Shown here: positions 47,601 through 58,899 of the stretch, piece after piece | How positions within the stretch are numbered: the first letter of the stretch is position 1 | Layout: every line of letters starts with the position of its first letter | NCBI GenBank assembly: GCA_004431415.1 | Contig: QPMI01000691.1 | Location: 1 to 64,000 of the forward strand | DNA from: Cyanophora paradoxa | Lineage: Eukaryota > Glaucocystophyceae > Cyanophorales > Cyanophoraceae | Direction: 5' to 3' | DNA: 64,000 nucleotides | Program-made: the position numbers and the translations under genes | The notes under the pieces: generated by a model | Told to the model about the DNA's origin: nothing | Database searches by the model: none | The model's input: the letters and a program-made list of their open reading frames with translations, nothing else

Positions 47601-49129
47601 AGCGGCTCCGGGTCCCGCCAGAGCCCCAGGCGCGTCCCGTAGTCCTCCAGGAACCTGTCGGGGGGAGAGGGGAGGGGGGGCGAGGGCGAATCAGAGCGAG
47701 CGAGGGCAAGCTATAAGGCTTACAGCCCCCCGAGCGCTGTCTCGGCGGGCGCAGGGCGGTATAGATAAGAAGACAGAGCTCAGGCGGGAAGGCAGGAGAC
47801 GGGAGGCTTAGATAAGAGAGCAGGAGAGAGGGAGGGAGGGGCGGCGGCGGGCGACGGGGGGACGGGGGGCGGGGGAGGAGGTGGGGGGGGGGGGGGGGTG
47901 TTCAGATTGGCCGGGGGAGGGGTAGCAAAAGACGGAGCTAAGGCGGGGAGGAGCGCATAGCCTAAAGAAGTAGTATTGCTCTAGCCTAGTCTGATCTGTT
48001 CTGATCTGATCTGATCTGATCTAGTCTGATCTAATCTAAGGGGCGCGCACGACTCGCGGAAGATGCCGACGTCGACCGCGATGGCCTGCTTGAACCTGAG
48101 GCAAGGAGGGTCGGCGAGGGGTGGGCGGCGCGTGGGGCGGGGAGGGGCGGGGGCGGGTGGGGGCGCGGGGGGGGGGGGGGGGGGGGGGGGGGGGGCGCGT
48201 GGGGAGCGCGGGGAGGCGGAGGCGGAGCGAGACGGAGTGGGTACGGGGCGGATGGGATCGCACCGGCGGAACCAGAACTGCTTCGCCTCGGATCCCTGCG
48301 CGGGTGAACGGGTCAGACGCGGGGCGAAGGACGAGGGGCGTCCCCGCGCGCGGGCGGGCGCGGGCGCGGGCGGGCCTGGATGTTGACGTGCTTGCAGGCG
48401 GCCAGGATCTCGTTGCCCGTCTCCGCGATCAGCGCGATCGAGTGGCTTCGCGGGCGGGCGCGCGGGCGGGCGCGTCAGGGCGGCCGGGCGCGCGCGGGCG
48501 CGGCGCCGCGCGGCGGCGGTGCGGCGGCCGGAGCGAGGGACCTGCCTGTCAATCACGCGCAGGACCGCATCGAGTTGCTGCGGGCGGGCACGCAGGGCGC
48601 TGTGAGCGGGGGCGCGAGCATTTGGATGCGTGCATGCGCACCTCGTCCAGAGAGTTCGCCTCGAGAAACTGCATGAACCTACGGCCGCGGCGGCCAGCCG
48701 GTCAGCATGAACGCGCGAGCCCGGAGCGACGCGTCGAGGTCTGCAGCGGCTGCGGCGCACTTGTGCTTGCGCCCGAACTTCTGCCCCAGCTCCACCGCTC
48801 GCTCGAACGCGTCCCTGCGCGACGCGACCGGCGCCTGAGCGGCGGCGCGGCTGCTGCGGCGGATCCGAAGGCGCCGCACTTGAGAGCCGAGAGCGCCCCG
48901 AGCTGCTTCCCCTCGTAGTTCAGGCTCGCGAGGCCGGCGATGGTCGGCTCGAGCTGCCGCGCCCGCCCGAGGACCTCCGCGCACTTCCCGGACGCCTCCT
49001 GCATCGTCTCGTACTGCGCTTTCACCATCTTGCGGCGGGACGCCCGTAAGCGGATCGTCGCACGAAGCAGGGGCGCCGGCGGACCTGCACAACGCCCAGC
49101 AGAGCCTTGGCGACGCTGAGGATCGGCAT
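41605..49129 (-). CDS. Large multi-exon helical / EF-hand-like / armadillo-like protein
   Basis: The start is probably 49129 (MPILSVAKALLGVVQ, then a donor). The next exon (about 49030 to 48690) has KMVKAQYETMQEASGKCAEV..LEPTIAGLASLNYEG and FERAVELGQKFGRKHKC, a helical bundle recalling MLKL/RPW8-type N-terminal domains (weak). Further exons: FKQAIAVDVGIFRE (about 48090), an EF-hand-like loop DRSGDGKV (about 47590-47560), METDEVKACIRDLTGDTFVV (47233), and many armadillo/HEAT-like Ala/Leu helices, e.g. AALLALCRLARRNPACQRALLV (about 46080), EARRGVLKLLGYAAQAP (45480) and AAAGLACLALAHAAPGAGEA (44880). The last exon (41834-41605) ends DAFAAKTRMVV. Introns contain GATCA and CTAGAAG repeats. It may be two genes. 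The family is uncertain. Confidence 0.4.
42517..42676. repeat. GATCA microsatellite tracts
   Basis: Runs of (GATCA)n at 42521-42540 and 42656-42675. Similar runs or their complement occur at 47997-48028, 50823-50873 and 61628-61664, mostly within introns of different host genes. The palindromic GATC core is shared by all of them. Confidence 0.85.
44515..44805. repeat. Intronic duplication with CTAGAAGCC repeats and pseudo-exon copy
   Basis: AAAGAATTCGGAGCCAG occurs at 44521 and again at about 44731. The exon-like stretch CGGGGAGGAGGTCGAGGGCGGCGG occurs near 44633 and again near 44780. Short AGAAGCTAGAAGC units lie between. This looks like a diverged local duplication that copied part of an exon into the intron of the armadillo-like gene. 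Confidence 0.6.
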
Positions 49130-50016
49130 CGCTACCGCCGCTTGCTGTCCCTGCTCTCTCGTCTGGTCCTCCTAGGCCAGGCCTGCGTCTACCTGCGAAC
49201 TGCTCGGCCTATTCGACGCTGCGCTGCTGTACGGAGCAAGGGAGAGCGTGGAAAGCGCAAAGACGCTTCGCGGCGAGAGAGCAAAACAGACCAGGCGCGG
49301 CCGGCCGCGCCTCGAAACCGAAGCGCCGCCGTGCAACCTGTACCCCCCGGACCCGATCAAATTTGCGTGCCGCAGTCGACGTCCTAGGCGCAGCGGCGCG
49401 GTACCGGTACACTACTTAGTACTGCATCCTCGCATGCGCAGCCTGCAGCTAGGCTAGCACTTGCTAGCGCTGCAGCCGCGGCCGGCGCCGGCCTGCGCGC
49501 CGGCCCCAGCGCCGGCGCGGCGCGCGCGCGCGGGGCTCATGATCATGATCAGCGCGCGGCTGCAGCTGCGCGTGCACAGCTCCAGCTGTAGCTGGCAGCG
49601 GCCGGTCCCCACTGGGCCAGTCCCCGGCCATCGATATCCAGTCCCCGACCCAGCCCACCTAATCATAAGCCTGGATTCGGGGGCCCAGAGCCCTCGGGCC
49701 TCGCATTTGCAGGGAGCTCGAGCCTGCCCAGGCCTAGGCCCGGCCCTGATCATGAAGCGGCACAATATCTATTTCTGAAAAACGATCGTGTAAGATATTG
49801 CGAAGACGGCGACAGAAAATGCGAAAAGTGAATGAGAGAAGAATCACATCCGTATACCTCGCAGAATAATATACATACGCATTAACTAGCTGCTTAACAT
49901 GTACATGTGCAGCTGCAGCATCCGAATCCACATTGCACTAGCTAGGCAAATCTTCGAGATACTCTGAATTACTAGAGGAAGGGAGAGCAGGGGATTAAGC
50001 GAGCGTAATAAATATT
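49130..50016. other. Intergenic host DNA upstream of the armadillo-like gene
   Basis: No gene seen. It contains a CpG-rich palindromic stretch (GCCGGCGCCGGCC-type, about 49480-49530), GATCATGATCATGATC (49537-49552), then a locally AT-rich part (49745-50020). It could hold the promoter of the minus-strand gene starting at 49129. Confidence 0.4.
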
Positions 50017-50039
50017 TCAAGAGCAGAATCGACGCCACG

Positions 50040-53000
50040 CAGGCTGCTGGCTCCAGCGAGAGGGCCGCTCCCGCCGCCGCCGCCACCGCCTCCTCCTCCT
50101 CCTCCTCCCTTGCTCATCTGCCCCCTCCGACCCCGGCCCCGACGCCGACCCCGCCGCCGCAGTCGGGCTCCGGATCCGGGACGACCCGATGGACGCCCCG
50201 CTTGGAGAAGCTGGGGAGGCCGACGAGGCTGCGCCACGTCTGCGGCGAGGGCGGCTGCTCCGCCCACAGCGCCGCGATGCCCGCCTCCACCCGCTGCACA
50301 AAGATTCGATCCAGATCAAATTCGAAATTCGCGATCAAATTTGTACGCACGCGGACGCGGGGGTGGTCCTCGGGAAAAGCGTGCGGGAACTTGGAGCGGT
50401 ACGAGGCCAGCGCCGCCTCGAGGAGCGGAAGGGCCGCCCTCGGCTTGCCTGCCCGATTCGCGTTCGCGCACGTGAGCGGAAACGCGAAGGAGCGCGCGTG
50501 GGAATCGAAACATATATCTTAAGGTCCTAAGCTCAAGCAACGGCACGCGAGCGGCGATCGGAGTCGGAGTCGGGGGCGCACCGGCGGCACGGAGGGCCTC
50601 GGCGCGGCGCACGAGCACGTGGGCCAGCATCGGCGTCCGCTCCTCCGGGTCCGCCATCTGTCCCCGTACCCCTGTCAGTTCGAAATAGGGGGGTACGAGG
50701 CCGCGCCTTCGCACGCACCTTGGTGACCATTATGACGACGGCGTGGATGCGGGCGCGCACCGCCGGCTTCGTCCTCGCCAGCGCCGACGCCACCTGCGAG
50801 CGAGGGCGCAGCAAAGCTCAGCTCAGATCAGATCAGATCAGATCAGATCAGATCTGGTCTGATCTGATCTAGACCCCGATAGTTCCAAAATCAATCAGCG
50901 GGCACCAGTCGAGGTCGGGGAGGGCGGGGTCGTCCAGGGACGCCAGCAACCGAAGCGCCTCCAGTCGGATCTTGCGCGCCGCCAGCAGCCGCCCTGCCCG
51001 GCCCGGCCCCCGCGGCGCCCGTCGGCGCCCGTCGGCCTCCTAGGAGGCAAGGAGGGGGGCACGCGGGGGGTACCGGCGACGAGGAGGTCCATGGCGTGGA
51101 CGTGGAGGATGCGGGCCAGCAGGGGCCTGCGCGACAGCGGATCAAATGTTTGAATTCGATGGGAGAAGGGGGGGTACACGAACTCGTGGCCGGGCCCGAG
51201 GCGGCGGGCGACCTCGACGGCGCGCGTGGAGAGGGCGATGGATCCCTCTGCGTCCAGCGCCGTCCGGCACGCCCCCACTGGGGGCGGAAGGGTTCGACTC
51301 CGGGTCGGGCGGGATAACGTTAAACCAAAGATTGGGCGCGTACCCTGGGAGTGGAGGACGAGGAACTGCGATACCCCGGCCTCGACGCTGTCCCCCGCCA
51401 GTACGTACGACTTCTCCGTGACGTAGAACCCCATCTTCACCCGCCCGATCGAGTCTGCAGGCGGCGTCGGATGTAGCTGTACGGGGGGGGAGGGAGGGAA
51501 GGGGGGTACACTGGAGGTCGGCGAGGGCGGGTATGAGCGCCGCCTCCATCGGCGAGGGCGTCATCTGCCGCTTCACCAGCTCCGACCACGCCTGCCGGGG
51601 TACACGCTCGATCCGGGCGCACAGGCTCCGACGACGAAGGGCGAGGGCAGGGGTACAGGCCGACCTCGAAGTAGAATCCTATGGCCTCCTCCTTCTTCTC
51701 GAACTGTGGCCGATCGCGACGGCGTCGTCACCAGCGGGAACGGGGGTACGCCGCCATCTGTCAAGCTTGCAGAAAAGCGTACCCTGTCTAGCGCGGACGC
51801 GTGGAAGAGGATGGCCTTCGGGCGTAGCGGCCCCTCGGACCCCGCGTGCTCGTTCGCCAGCTGCAGTACCCTCCCCAGGAGCTGCGCGGCGACTGTGGCC
51901 GATCGCGACGGCGTCGTCACCAGCGGGAACGGGGGTACGCCGCCATCTGTCAAGCTTGCAGAAAAGCGTACCCTGTCTAGCGCGGACGCGTGGAAGAGGA
52001 TGGCCTTCGGGCGTAGCGGCCCCTCGGACCCCGCGTGCTCGTTCGCCAGCTGCAGTACCCTCCCCAGGAGCTGCGCGGCGGGCTCGTTTGGGCGGGTAGG
52101 GAGGGGTGTGTTCAGGAGGGGGGTACGGTGCGCACGCGAGACGTGAGCTCGCAGTCGAGAGCGAAGAGATCCTCGCTGGCGCGCGGCATCTCAACGGTAC
52201 CCGCCTGGGGGGTGGGGGGGGTACGGTTTCGGCGGGAATCTGGGGGGTGGGTTGGAATGGAAGGGGCTACCAGGAGGAGCGCGGTAGCGCTGTCGACCAG
52301 GAGCTCGGCCTCCTCGACGGAGAGGGGCGCCTGGCCGGCCCGCTGCAGCGCGCTCGCCAGCGCCGCCAGCGTACCCCGGGCCTGCGCGATCGCAAGGGCC
52401 GTCAGGAGCGGGGGGATGGAGTCGGGGGGGGTACGCTTACGAGGCCGGGGTTGTGGGAGGCGCGGAGGGCGGCGAGGGCGCGGCGCACGGCCATTCGGCC
52501 CGCGATCGTTTGGAACAGGCTCGAGTTCAGCAGGCGCGCGTCCGAGAGGGCCTGGGGCGGGGGGCGAGGGGGTTAGCCGGTGAAGGGGGGGGGGCTTGGG
52601 GGGGGGGTACCAGGGCGAGCTGGTCGGCGAGGAGTTTGCGGCCCGCGGTCGCGCCCCTCAGCGCCTCGGTTAGGCTGAGGACGCTCGTGACCAGCGCCTC
52701 GCCCTGCGGGCCCCCCGGCAGCCGGTACGGCGGGTCGCTCTGCGCAGGATCCGAGTCGGAGGAGTCGAGGGGTGGAGGCGTGGGGAGTACGATGGATTCC
52801 GCGCACCGGCTGGCGGAAGAGAGGTCCCACGACGGGGGCCGAGTGAGGAGCGGCGGGCGCGGGGCCGCGGGGCTCGGTCTCCGGCTCGGCCAGCTTGGAG
52901 CCGACCGCGGCTGCATCCAAGTCCGAATCGGCCTCCTCTCCCGAGGACGCGACCAGGTCGCCCGCCGCGCGTCCCGCCGAGGTGATGAAATCTGCGCCCT

Positions 53001-53217
53001 CGCTCGAGCTCGCTCGTCCGGCGCGCGGCGGGGCGCTGGCCCGAGCGACGCGCAAGCTGACGAACGAACCGTTATCCCACTCCCACGAGCCGCGCTCCCA
53101 CGCCTCTATGGCCCGCTTCTTGTCCGCGTCCACGAGCCAGCTGGTCACCTGTGGCCGCGGCGGCGCCGGCGCCCACTGCGCGGGCTGAGAGAAGGTGCTC
53201 GCTGCCGGCAGTTGCAT
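50040..53217 (-). CDS. Multi-exon TPR-like host protein with internal exon duplication
   Basis: The start is probably 53217 (MQLPAASTFSQPAQWAP). Exons reading downward include WLVDADKKRAIEAWERGSWE (about 53140), LVTSVLSLTEALRGATAGRK (about 52690), LLNSSLFQTIAGRMAVRRAL (about 52520), QRAGQAPLSVEEAELLVDSA (about 52330), QLLGRVLQLANEHAGSEGPL (duplicated, 52060 and 51870), WSELVKRQMTPSPMEAALIP (51580), VKMGFYVTEKSYVLAGDSVE (51440), LARILHVHAMDLLVAG (51110), LPLLEAALASYRSKFPHAFP (about 50430) and RIFVQRVEAGIAALWAEQPP (about 50300). The helical Ala/Leu pattern suggests TPR or HEAT repeats in a scaffold protein. Family not identified; the 3' end is uncertain. Confidence 0.4.
50823..50873. repeat. 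(GATCA)n / (TGATC)n microsatellite
   Basis: Alternating GATCA then CTGATCTGATCT units, giving an inverted microsatellite inside an intron of the TPR-like gene. Confidence 0.9.
51704..52081. repeat. Perfect 189-bp tandem duplication spanning exon plus intron
   Basis: 51704-51892 and 51893-52081 look identical base for base. Each copy holds a minus-strand exon (QLLGRVLQLANEHAGSEGPL region, about 110 nt) and the 79-nt intron after it (GTACGC..CCACAG). Because 110 is not a multiple of three, including both exons would change the frame. Confidence 0.9.
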
Positions 53218-53984
53218 GTCTGACGCTCCCCTCGGGAGCGCTTTCAGTCGCAAGTTGGGAAGTGCCGCGCGGCCGCGGGCCCCGCGCGTTCACGCCGCGC
53301 GGGGGCGCGTTGGAAAAGGGCCCAGCAATGCCGCAGCTTTTCAGCTACACGCCTCGCCTGCTCCGGGATCCCGCTTTCGACTTCGGGTGCCGCCAGCAGG
53401 GCCGGGGTGCAACTGCTGATGACTTCCCCCACTGCAGCTGCTGCGCTCAGTAGCTACTGCCCCACTGCAGCCCCCGCCGCGTTGAGGTGGAGCCCGCAGC
53501 TAGCAAGCAAAGGCGCGCTATACTATGATAGCGCTTTCGAGGGCGGCTCAGCGGCTCAGCGGCTGCGCGGCCTGCCGGCGTGCTCGTGCTCCCGGAGTCC
53601 CAGGCAGAACGCGGCTAACTGCTGCTTCAAGGCTAAAACTGCAGCAGCTGGCATGCGCAGCCTCTGCATGCAACGGCAGCCCTAGCCTACTACCGGTAGG
53701 CTAGCCCTAGTAGTAGGCCCAGAAGCCTAGCCGCAGTGCTGCCGCACTGACTGCCTCTGCATCATGATCGACCTCGAGGATGCCGGTCGCTCCCTCCCAC
53801 GTGCGCTCGCGGCCCCGAAGATGAAGTGCCGGTACCCCTCGCGCGGTACGTTCCGCCGGTACAGTGCACACCGGTACTACGGTACTTGTAATGAAATTTT
53901 CCAGCGCTAGCCCTGCAGCTGCCAGACTGCTGGCCTGCCGCCGGCCGGGCTGCCGGCCGCGGGCCGCGGCGGGCGTGGCGGGCG
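53218..53984. other. Intergenic host DNA
   Basis: No supported gene. CTGCAG-rich stretches (53400-53700) and CCGGTAC repeats (53830-53885) are visible. It separates two minus-strand genes, so it should contain the promoter of the TPR-like gene and the 3' end of the membrane-protein gene. Confidence 0.4.
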
Positions 53985-56900
53985 TCACATGCCGGGGTCG
54001 GAGCGGGCGTACGCCTGGGGGAAGACGTAGTAGAATATGTTGGCGTAGCGAAAGAGGGAGAGGCAGGCCATCGCGCCGCACGCCGCGAAGAGGCAGCAAA
54101 GCAGCGCCGCGCGCTCCCGCAGCAGGCGCCACGCCGGGCCGAAGGCCAGCCGCTCCCGCAGGGACGGGAAGGCGGCCCCGGCGGCCGCTAGGGCCGCCAC
54201 CACCGCCGCGTGCACCCCCGCCGTGATTCCCGCGAACTGAAGCGCAAGGGTGCAGTCCTGCGATGCATCGAGTCACGATCAGATCAGCGACGGCCGCTTC
54301 ACATTCGAGGCCCTAGGCTCGCCTCTGCGGGGAAGACGGAAGGGTCGAAGGGCCATATGTGGCTCGCTGGCCCCCACCGGGCCACGCTGCGCATGCGGGG
54401 ATCGCGTCAGCGGGGCGAGAAAGGGAAGGGTTCCAAGGTTGAGCTAAAGCGGGCGCGCGCCTCAGAGCGACAGCGAAAACGAGGCAGCTGGTCCAGGCGA
54501 CGACCGCCTGCAGCAGGATCACCGCCCTGCTCCTCGCTCAGGTGAGCTCAGGTGATCATGAGCGGGCGCGGGGGCGGGGGCCCGGCTGACCGGACGCCCT
54601 TCTGGAGCGAGTAGAGCTCCCGATCCTCGGCGGAGGCATACCCCCCCGCGCGGACACGGTCCGAGCCGGTGGGGAACAGAGGCGGGCCGGGCGTGCCGGG
54701 GCCGGGGCCGGGACCCGTACCCCCTCCGGGGCCGTACACCATAACCACGCGGACGCTGCCCGCGCCCGGACCGCTGGCGCCGCCGGCGGAGGGCCGGGGT
54801 CCCAGTACGGGCGAGGGCGCCAGCGGGCGAGGGCCGTCGCGCCCGAGCTCGAGCGATCGCGAGAGCTCGCCGGCCGAGCGGAGCAGGGGCCGGGGGGAGC
54901 AGCCGGCGCCGGCGAGGCCCGCGGAGAGAGATGGGCCCGAGGTCGAGCGCGGCGCGAGCGGCGAGGCGTCTTCTCCGTACGGCCCTAGGCCTAGGCCTAG
55001 GCCTCCCGCGCCGGCGCCGCCGACGGACCGCCGCCGGACGACCGGCGGCGTCGCCCGCGGCTGCGGCTGCTGAACGAGGACGGCGCTCGGGCTGAGAGGC
55101 TGCAGCTCGCCCGACGCCGGCGCCGGCGGGCTCGCGATCGACTGCGCCGAAAGGGTGGGTGAGCAGGGCCGGGGTGGGAGAGGGGGAGGCGAGGGTAGGG
55201 CGCCCACCGAAAGCCCCGGGGACGAGGTGAGGCGCCGCCAGCCGCGGGGCCCGGGCCCGGGCCCCAGGCCCAGCCCCATGGGCGAGCCCGGCGAGAGCTT
55301 ACCCCCCGCCCCCTCGCGATCGCGATCGGGATCGCGATCGCCCCCGCCCCCCGGGGCCGGCACGAGCCACGAGAGGCGCCCCTTCGCGATCGCCGCGAGG
55401 TACCTGTACATAAAATTAGCATCGGTGCGGAATCTGTTCGGAATCAGCATCTACCCGCGCTTTAGCGCAGTGGTATAAGGTCGTGCTACGACCTCCCGGA
55501 TTCCCGGGTTCGGTACCTGCTGTTTCCGCTACGTTGTACTTCGAATCCTTGTGATTCCCGATACCGTGACTTGTATCCTCGTTGTGTACTACGAGTGGGC
55601 ACGCCCACCGTAGATCTTTAAAAAAAATCTATATAAAAAAATATAATATATCTATATAATCTTTGGAATCTATATAAATTAGCATCGGCGCGGAATCTTT
55701 GAGATCTAGCAGGGCCTCACCGCATGCGGGCGAGGGCGGGGCGCCCGAGGCGGTCGACGAGCATGGAGGCGGGGAAGAGCAGCGAGGCCAGCTCGAAGGC
55801 CTGTACGAGAGCTTCTGTGAGCCTCGCGGGGTTGTAAGAGTTGATGTAGATAAGGGGCGTCCGCACGAGGGAGACGACGTAGACGATGGGGCTCTTGACC
55901 TGCGAGCGGGCGCCGGCGGAGCAAGCCTCGAGAAGTCAGGCGGACGGCGGACGGCGCAGCGGCGCCGGCGGGCGGCGGGGCGGGGCGCGGCTCGCCTGGA
56001 AGTAGCAGAGCTGGCGGAAGATGCGCTGGTTCAGCCTGCGCGCGCGCGGTCCGACGGTCCGCCCCGTGAGCTCGAGGCGAGCCGTCGGACCCGGCCGGCG
56101 GTCCGCAAAATGTAGCGCACAGGTTGCCGAGGATATGAAGGTCTAGCTCAGAACTTATGATTAGAGAGCTTAGCTGAGCCATAGCTGTAAGCTGTATATG
56201 TAGCTTAAGAGCTAGTTATAAAAGAGGGGCGGGCGCACAGGTTGCCGAGGATGTAGAGGACGACGGCGTCGCCGTGGGGCATCACGTCGTACATCTCCCG
56301 CCCGTAGTACCGCACCTGCGGGGGAGGGGGTACAGGCTCGGCGGAGGGAAGAGAGAGGGGGTAGGGGGACGGGATTGGGGGTTGGAAGGGGGGCGGGGAA
56401 GGGAAGGGAGAAAAGACAGACCTGTAACCACAGAATCGCGAGGGAGAGGAAAGTCGCGGCGAAGTTTATCGCAATCTGGCGGTACGGGTTCGGTTCGGGG
56501 AGGGAGGGGGGGAGATAAAGGGAGGGGCCAAAGTCGCCAGCGCGCCTGGCCGAGCGGCGACTTGACGAGCTACGAGCCGAGTTCAGAATGGGGAGGGGGG
56601 AGGGGGGGGGAGGAGGGGGGGCGGAAGAGGGGCGGGGGGGGGGGGGGGAGGGCGAGGGGGAAGTGGGCACGCACGCCGAACATGAAAAGGTACCTGCGGG
56701 GACGGTACGTGAGATCTAGAGGGGAGGGGTAACGCTAAGGAGCAGGGGGGGGGGGGCGCACAGGAGGGGTAGCTGGTCGAGGGCGTGCTTGGCCCGCGCG
56801 TACCGGTTCCAGAGGCGGGGGATACCCCTCTCGTCGAACTTGGGGGTTAGGGGCGGCTCCGGCGACGTGGGGAGGTCGACCGCGACCAGCAGGCCGGAGG

Positions 56901-58334
56901 CGGAGGCGGGCGCCGCGGCCCGGGGCGCGGGGTCCGAGGGGTGCGCCCGCGCCCGCCGCCTCCGCAGGAAGGCGGCGTGCACGCGCGTGTTGACCTGCGA
57001 ACGAAGCGCCCTTCAGGGCCCGGCCAGCAGCTATTCCAATCATGATGTATATCCGCCCGGTCCGGACTCGAACCTGCATCGCGACGATGGCGCAGCCGAC
57101 CCCCACGACGTAACCGAACGGCAGCGTGCTCACTGAGCGAGTGGGTCGCCGAGGTCAGCGGGGGCTCCAGGCCAGGGCACGCCGGGGCTGATTTGTTCTA
57201 GATCCAAATTCAAGACGAAGAGGCGGCGCGCACTGTCGACGCCGGCGTTTACGATCGCGAAGAGGGCGGTGGACAGGCCGGCGTAGACGAGGACCCAGGA
57301 GGGCATCAGGGCGAAGACGGGCACCTGCGAACGAAGCTAAGTCAGTGAAATTTGAAATTTTGAATTTGAATTTGAATTTGGATTTGAATCAGTGAAAAAT
57401 TATATGAAGCTGGCGGGACTCGCGCGCGCGCGCCTCCGAGGTGACGGAGAACCAGACGCCGGCGTTGGTCCCCACGCCGGCCGTGACGAGGAAGACGAAG
57501 AGGGAGGCGCGGGCCACGTGGCTGCGTTTGAACGTTGCGTTAGCTTAAGCTTCTTCTCCCAGGCGCGCGGCTCTGATCTGGTCTAGAAGAGAGCGCGCGC
57601 CTTCGGATCTCGTCGAACGGGATCGCGAATATGGGCACGATGGCGGCGACGGGCCCGGCCATGATGAGGAGCAGGGCGGCGAGGTTGCGCCAGCCCTGCC
57701 GCGCTGCCGCCGGCGCGGCGGCCGCCGCCGCGCGCACCGTCCGCGCGGGCGTCGAGAGGGCCTCGCGGAGGTAGGCCCGGGCCTCCAGGGCGAGAAGGGC
57801 GGCGCGGGTCCGCAGCGCGCCGCCGCCCTGGCTCGCGCTGCCCAGCGAGGCGCGCGAGTCCGGGACTCGGAGGGACACGCCGAAGGAGCGTCCGGAGGCG
57901 GCGGCGCCGGCGGCGGCGGCGGCGGCGGCGGTGCAGGAGGAGGAGGCGGCGGAGAGGGAGGAGAGGCGCCGGGCGCCGGCGGCCTCTTCATCGCCCGCGG
58001 CCGGGGGCGGCTCCAGCGGCTCGTCCTCGAGCTCCGCCGGGTCGGGCAGCACCAGCCGCACGCGGCTCGAGCCGTGCAGCTGCAGCGCGGCGGCCGGCGC
58101 CGCCGCTGCAGCTAGCGCTGGCGGGCATGCGGCGTTCAGCGGGGGCGGGGCGGGCCGCGGCGGGGCGTCGTCGCCGTCGTCCATGTCCTCTAGTTCGGCC
58201 TCCCCCGCGGCCGCCAGCGCCAGCCCTGGCGCCGGCGGGTCCTCCCGAAAGCTCTGGAGTGCGAGCGCCGGCGTCTGCAGCTGGCCGCCATCCGCCGCGC
58301 CCACGGTGGTCGCGGCCGCGGGAACCATTTGCAT
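53985..58334 (-). CDS. Polytopic membrane protein (multi-exon)
   Basis: The first exon starts at 58334 (MQMVPAAATTVGAADGGQL). After a long Ala/Pro-rich, acidic segment it reaches a first TM helix, LAALLLIMAGPVAAIVPIFA (about 57660). Later exons add LFVFLVTAGVGTNAGVWFSV (57500), VFALMPSWVLVYAGLSTALF (57320), LPFGYVVGVGCAIVAMQV (57125), a loop exon LTPKFDERGIPRLWNRYARA (56840), YYGREMYDVMPHGDAVVLYI (56300), SPIVYVVSLVRTPLIYINSY (55880), YLAAIAKGRLSWLVPAPGG (55400), SILLQAVVAWTSCLVFAVAL (54520) and a last exon with LLCCLFAACGAMACLSLFRY, stopping at 53985. This gives at least seven TM segments. No family recognised; a receptor or transporter is possible. Confidence 0.5.
55413..55698 (+). mobile_element. 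tRNA-derived SINE with 23-bp target-site duplication
   Basis: A Pol III A box (TAGCGCAGTGG, 55463-55473) and a B-box-like GGTTCGGTACC (55507-55517) are 44 bp apart, as in tRNA-derived SINEs. The body continues to about 55620 and ends in an A/T-rich tail with A8 and ATATATAA runs. Flanks 55413-55435 and 55676-55698 are a 23-bp direct repeat (AAATTAGCATCGG..) with one mismatch. The insertion lies inside an intron of the minus-strand membrane-protein gene, in antisense orientation. The near-perfect duplication indicates a fairly recent insertion. Confidence 0.75.
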
Positions 58335-58899
58335 ATACTCCGCGAAGCCTAGCAGCGGTGCAATGCACGCCAAGCCTCGCGACGTCGTCCCTGCTGCACG
58401 CTAACTACCCAAGAGGCTCATGATCAGCGAGCCGGGCTCATGCTCTTCTAGCCGACCTCACTGCTGATCGTGATGCTGCAGAGCATGCTGCTGCTCAGCT
58501 GCGTCGGACCCGGAACGCGTCAGACGGTCGGCATGCAACGCGCGGCTGCGCAGCGAGGCGCCGGGCGTCTGCAACTGACAGGTGCAGCTGCACTGCTGCT
58601 GCAGGCATCCGATGATCGCATCCCTGGCCAGGCGCCGATTCCCAGGCCTAGGGGCCCATGGGCCATGGTCAGACCCCCGTACCGAAATTTTCGAGCAAGA
58701 TACCGGTAAATGCCGGCTGCGGTTGGATCAAAAGTCAATCGTCAGTCTGGTGACGCCAATCCTGACGATGCGCGCACGAGAAAAAAACGCGGTCTCAGCA
58801 AGCGCCGGCCCGGGTACACTCCTTGGCCTCGAGTTCTTGTACCCCTGCAAGCCGGGCCCAGCTTCAGCCCAGCTTTTGCTCTCCGAGCCGCTCGTTCCG

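Noticed and set aside
47558-47656. Complete paired EF-hand calcium-binding domain
   Set aside because: Only one DRSGDGK-type loop is visible and an intron donor follows at once; a second hand was not found, so I call it EF-hand-like only.
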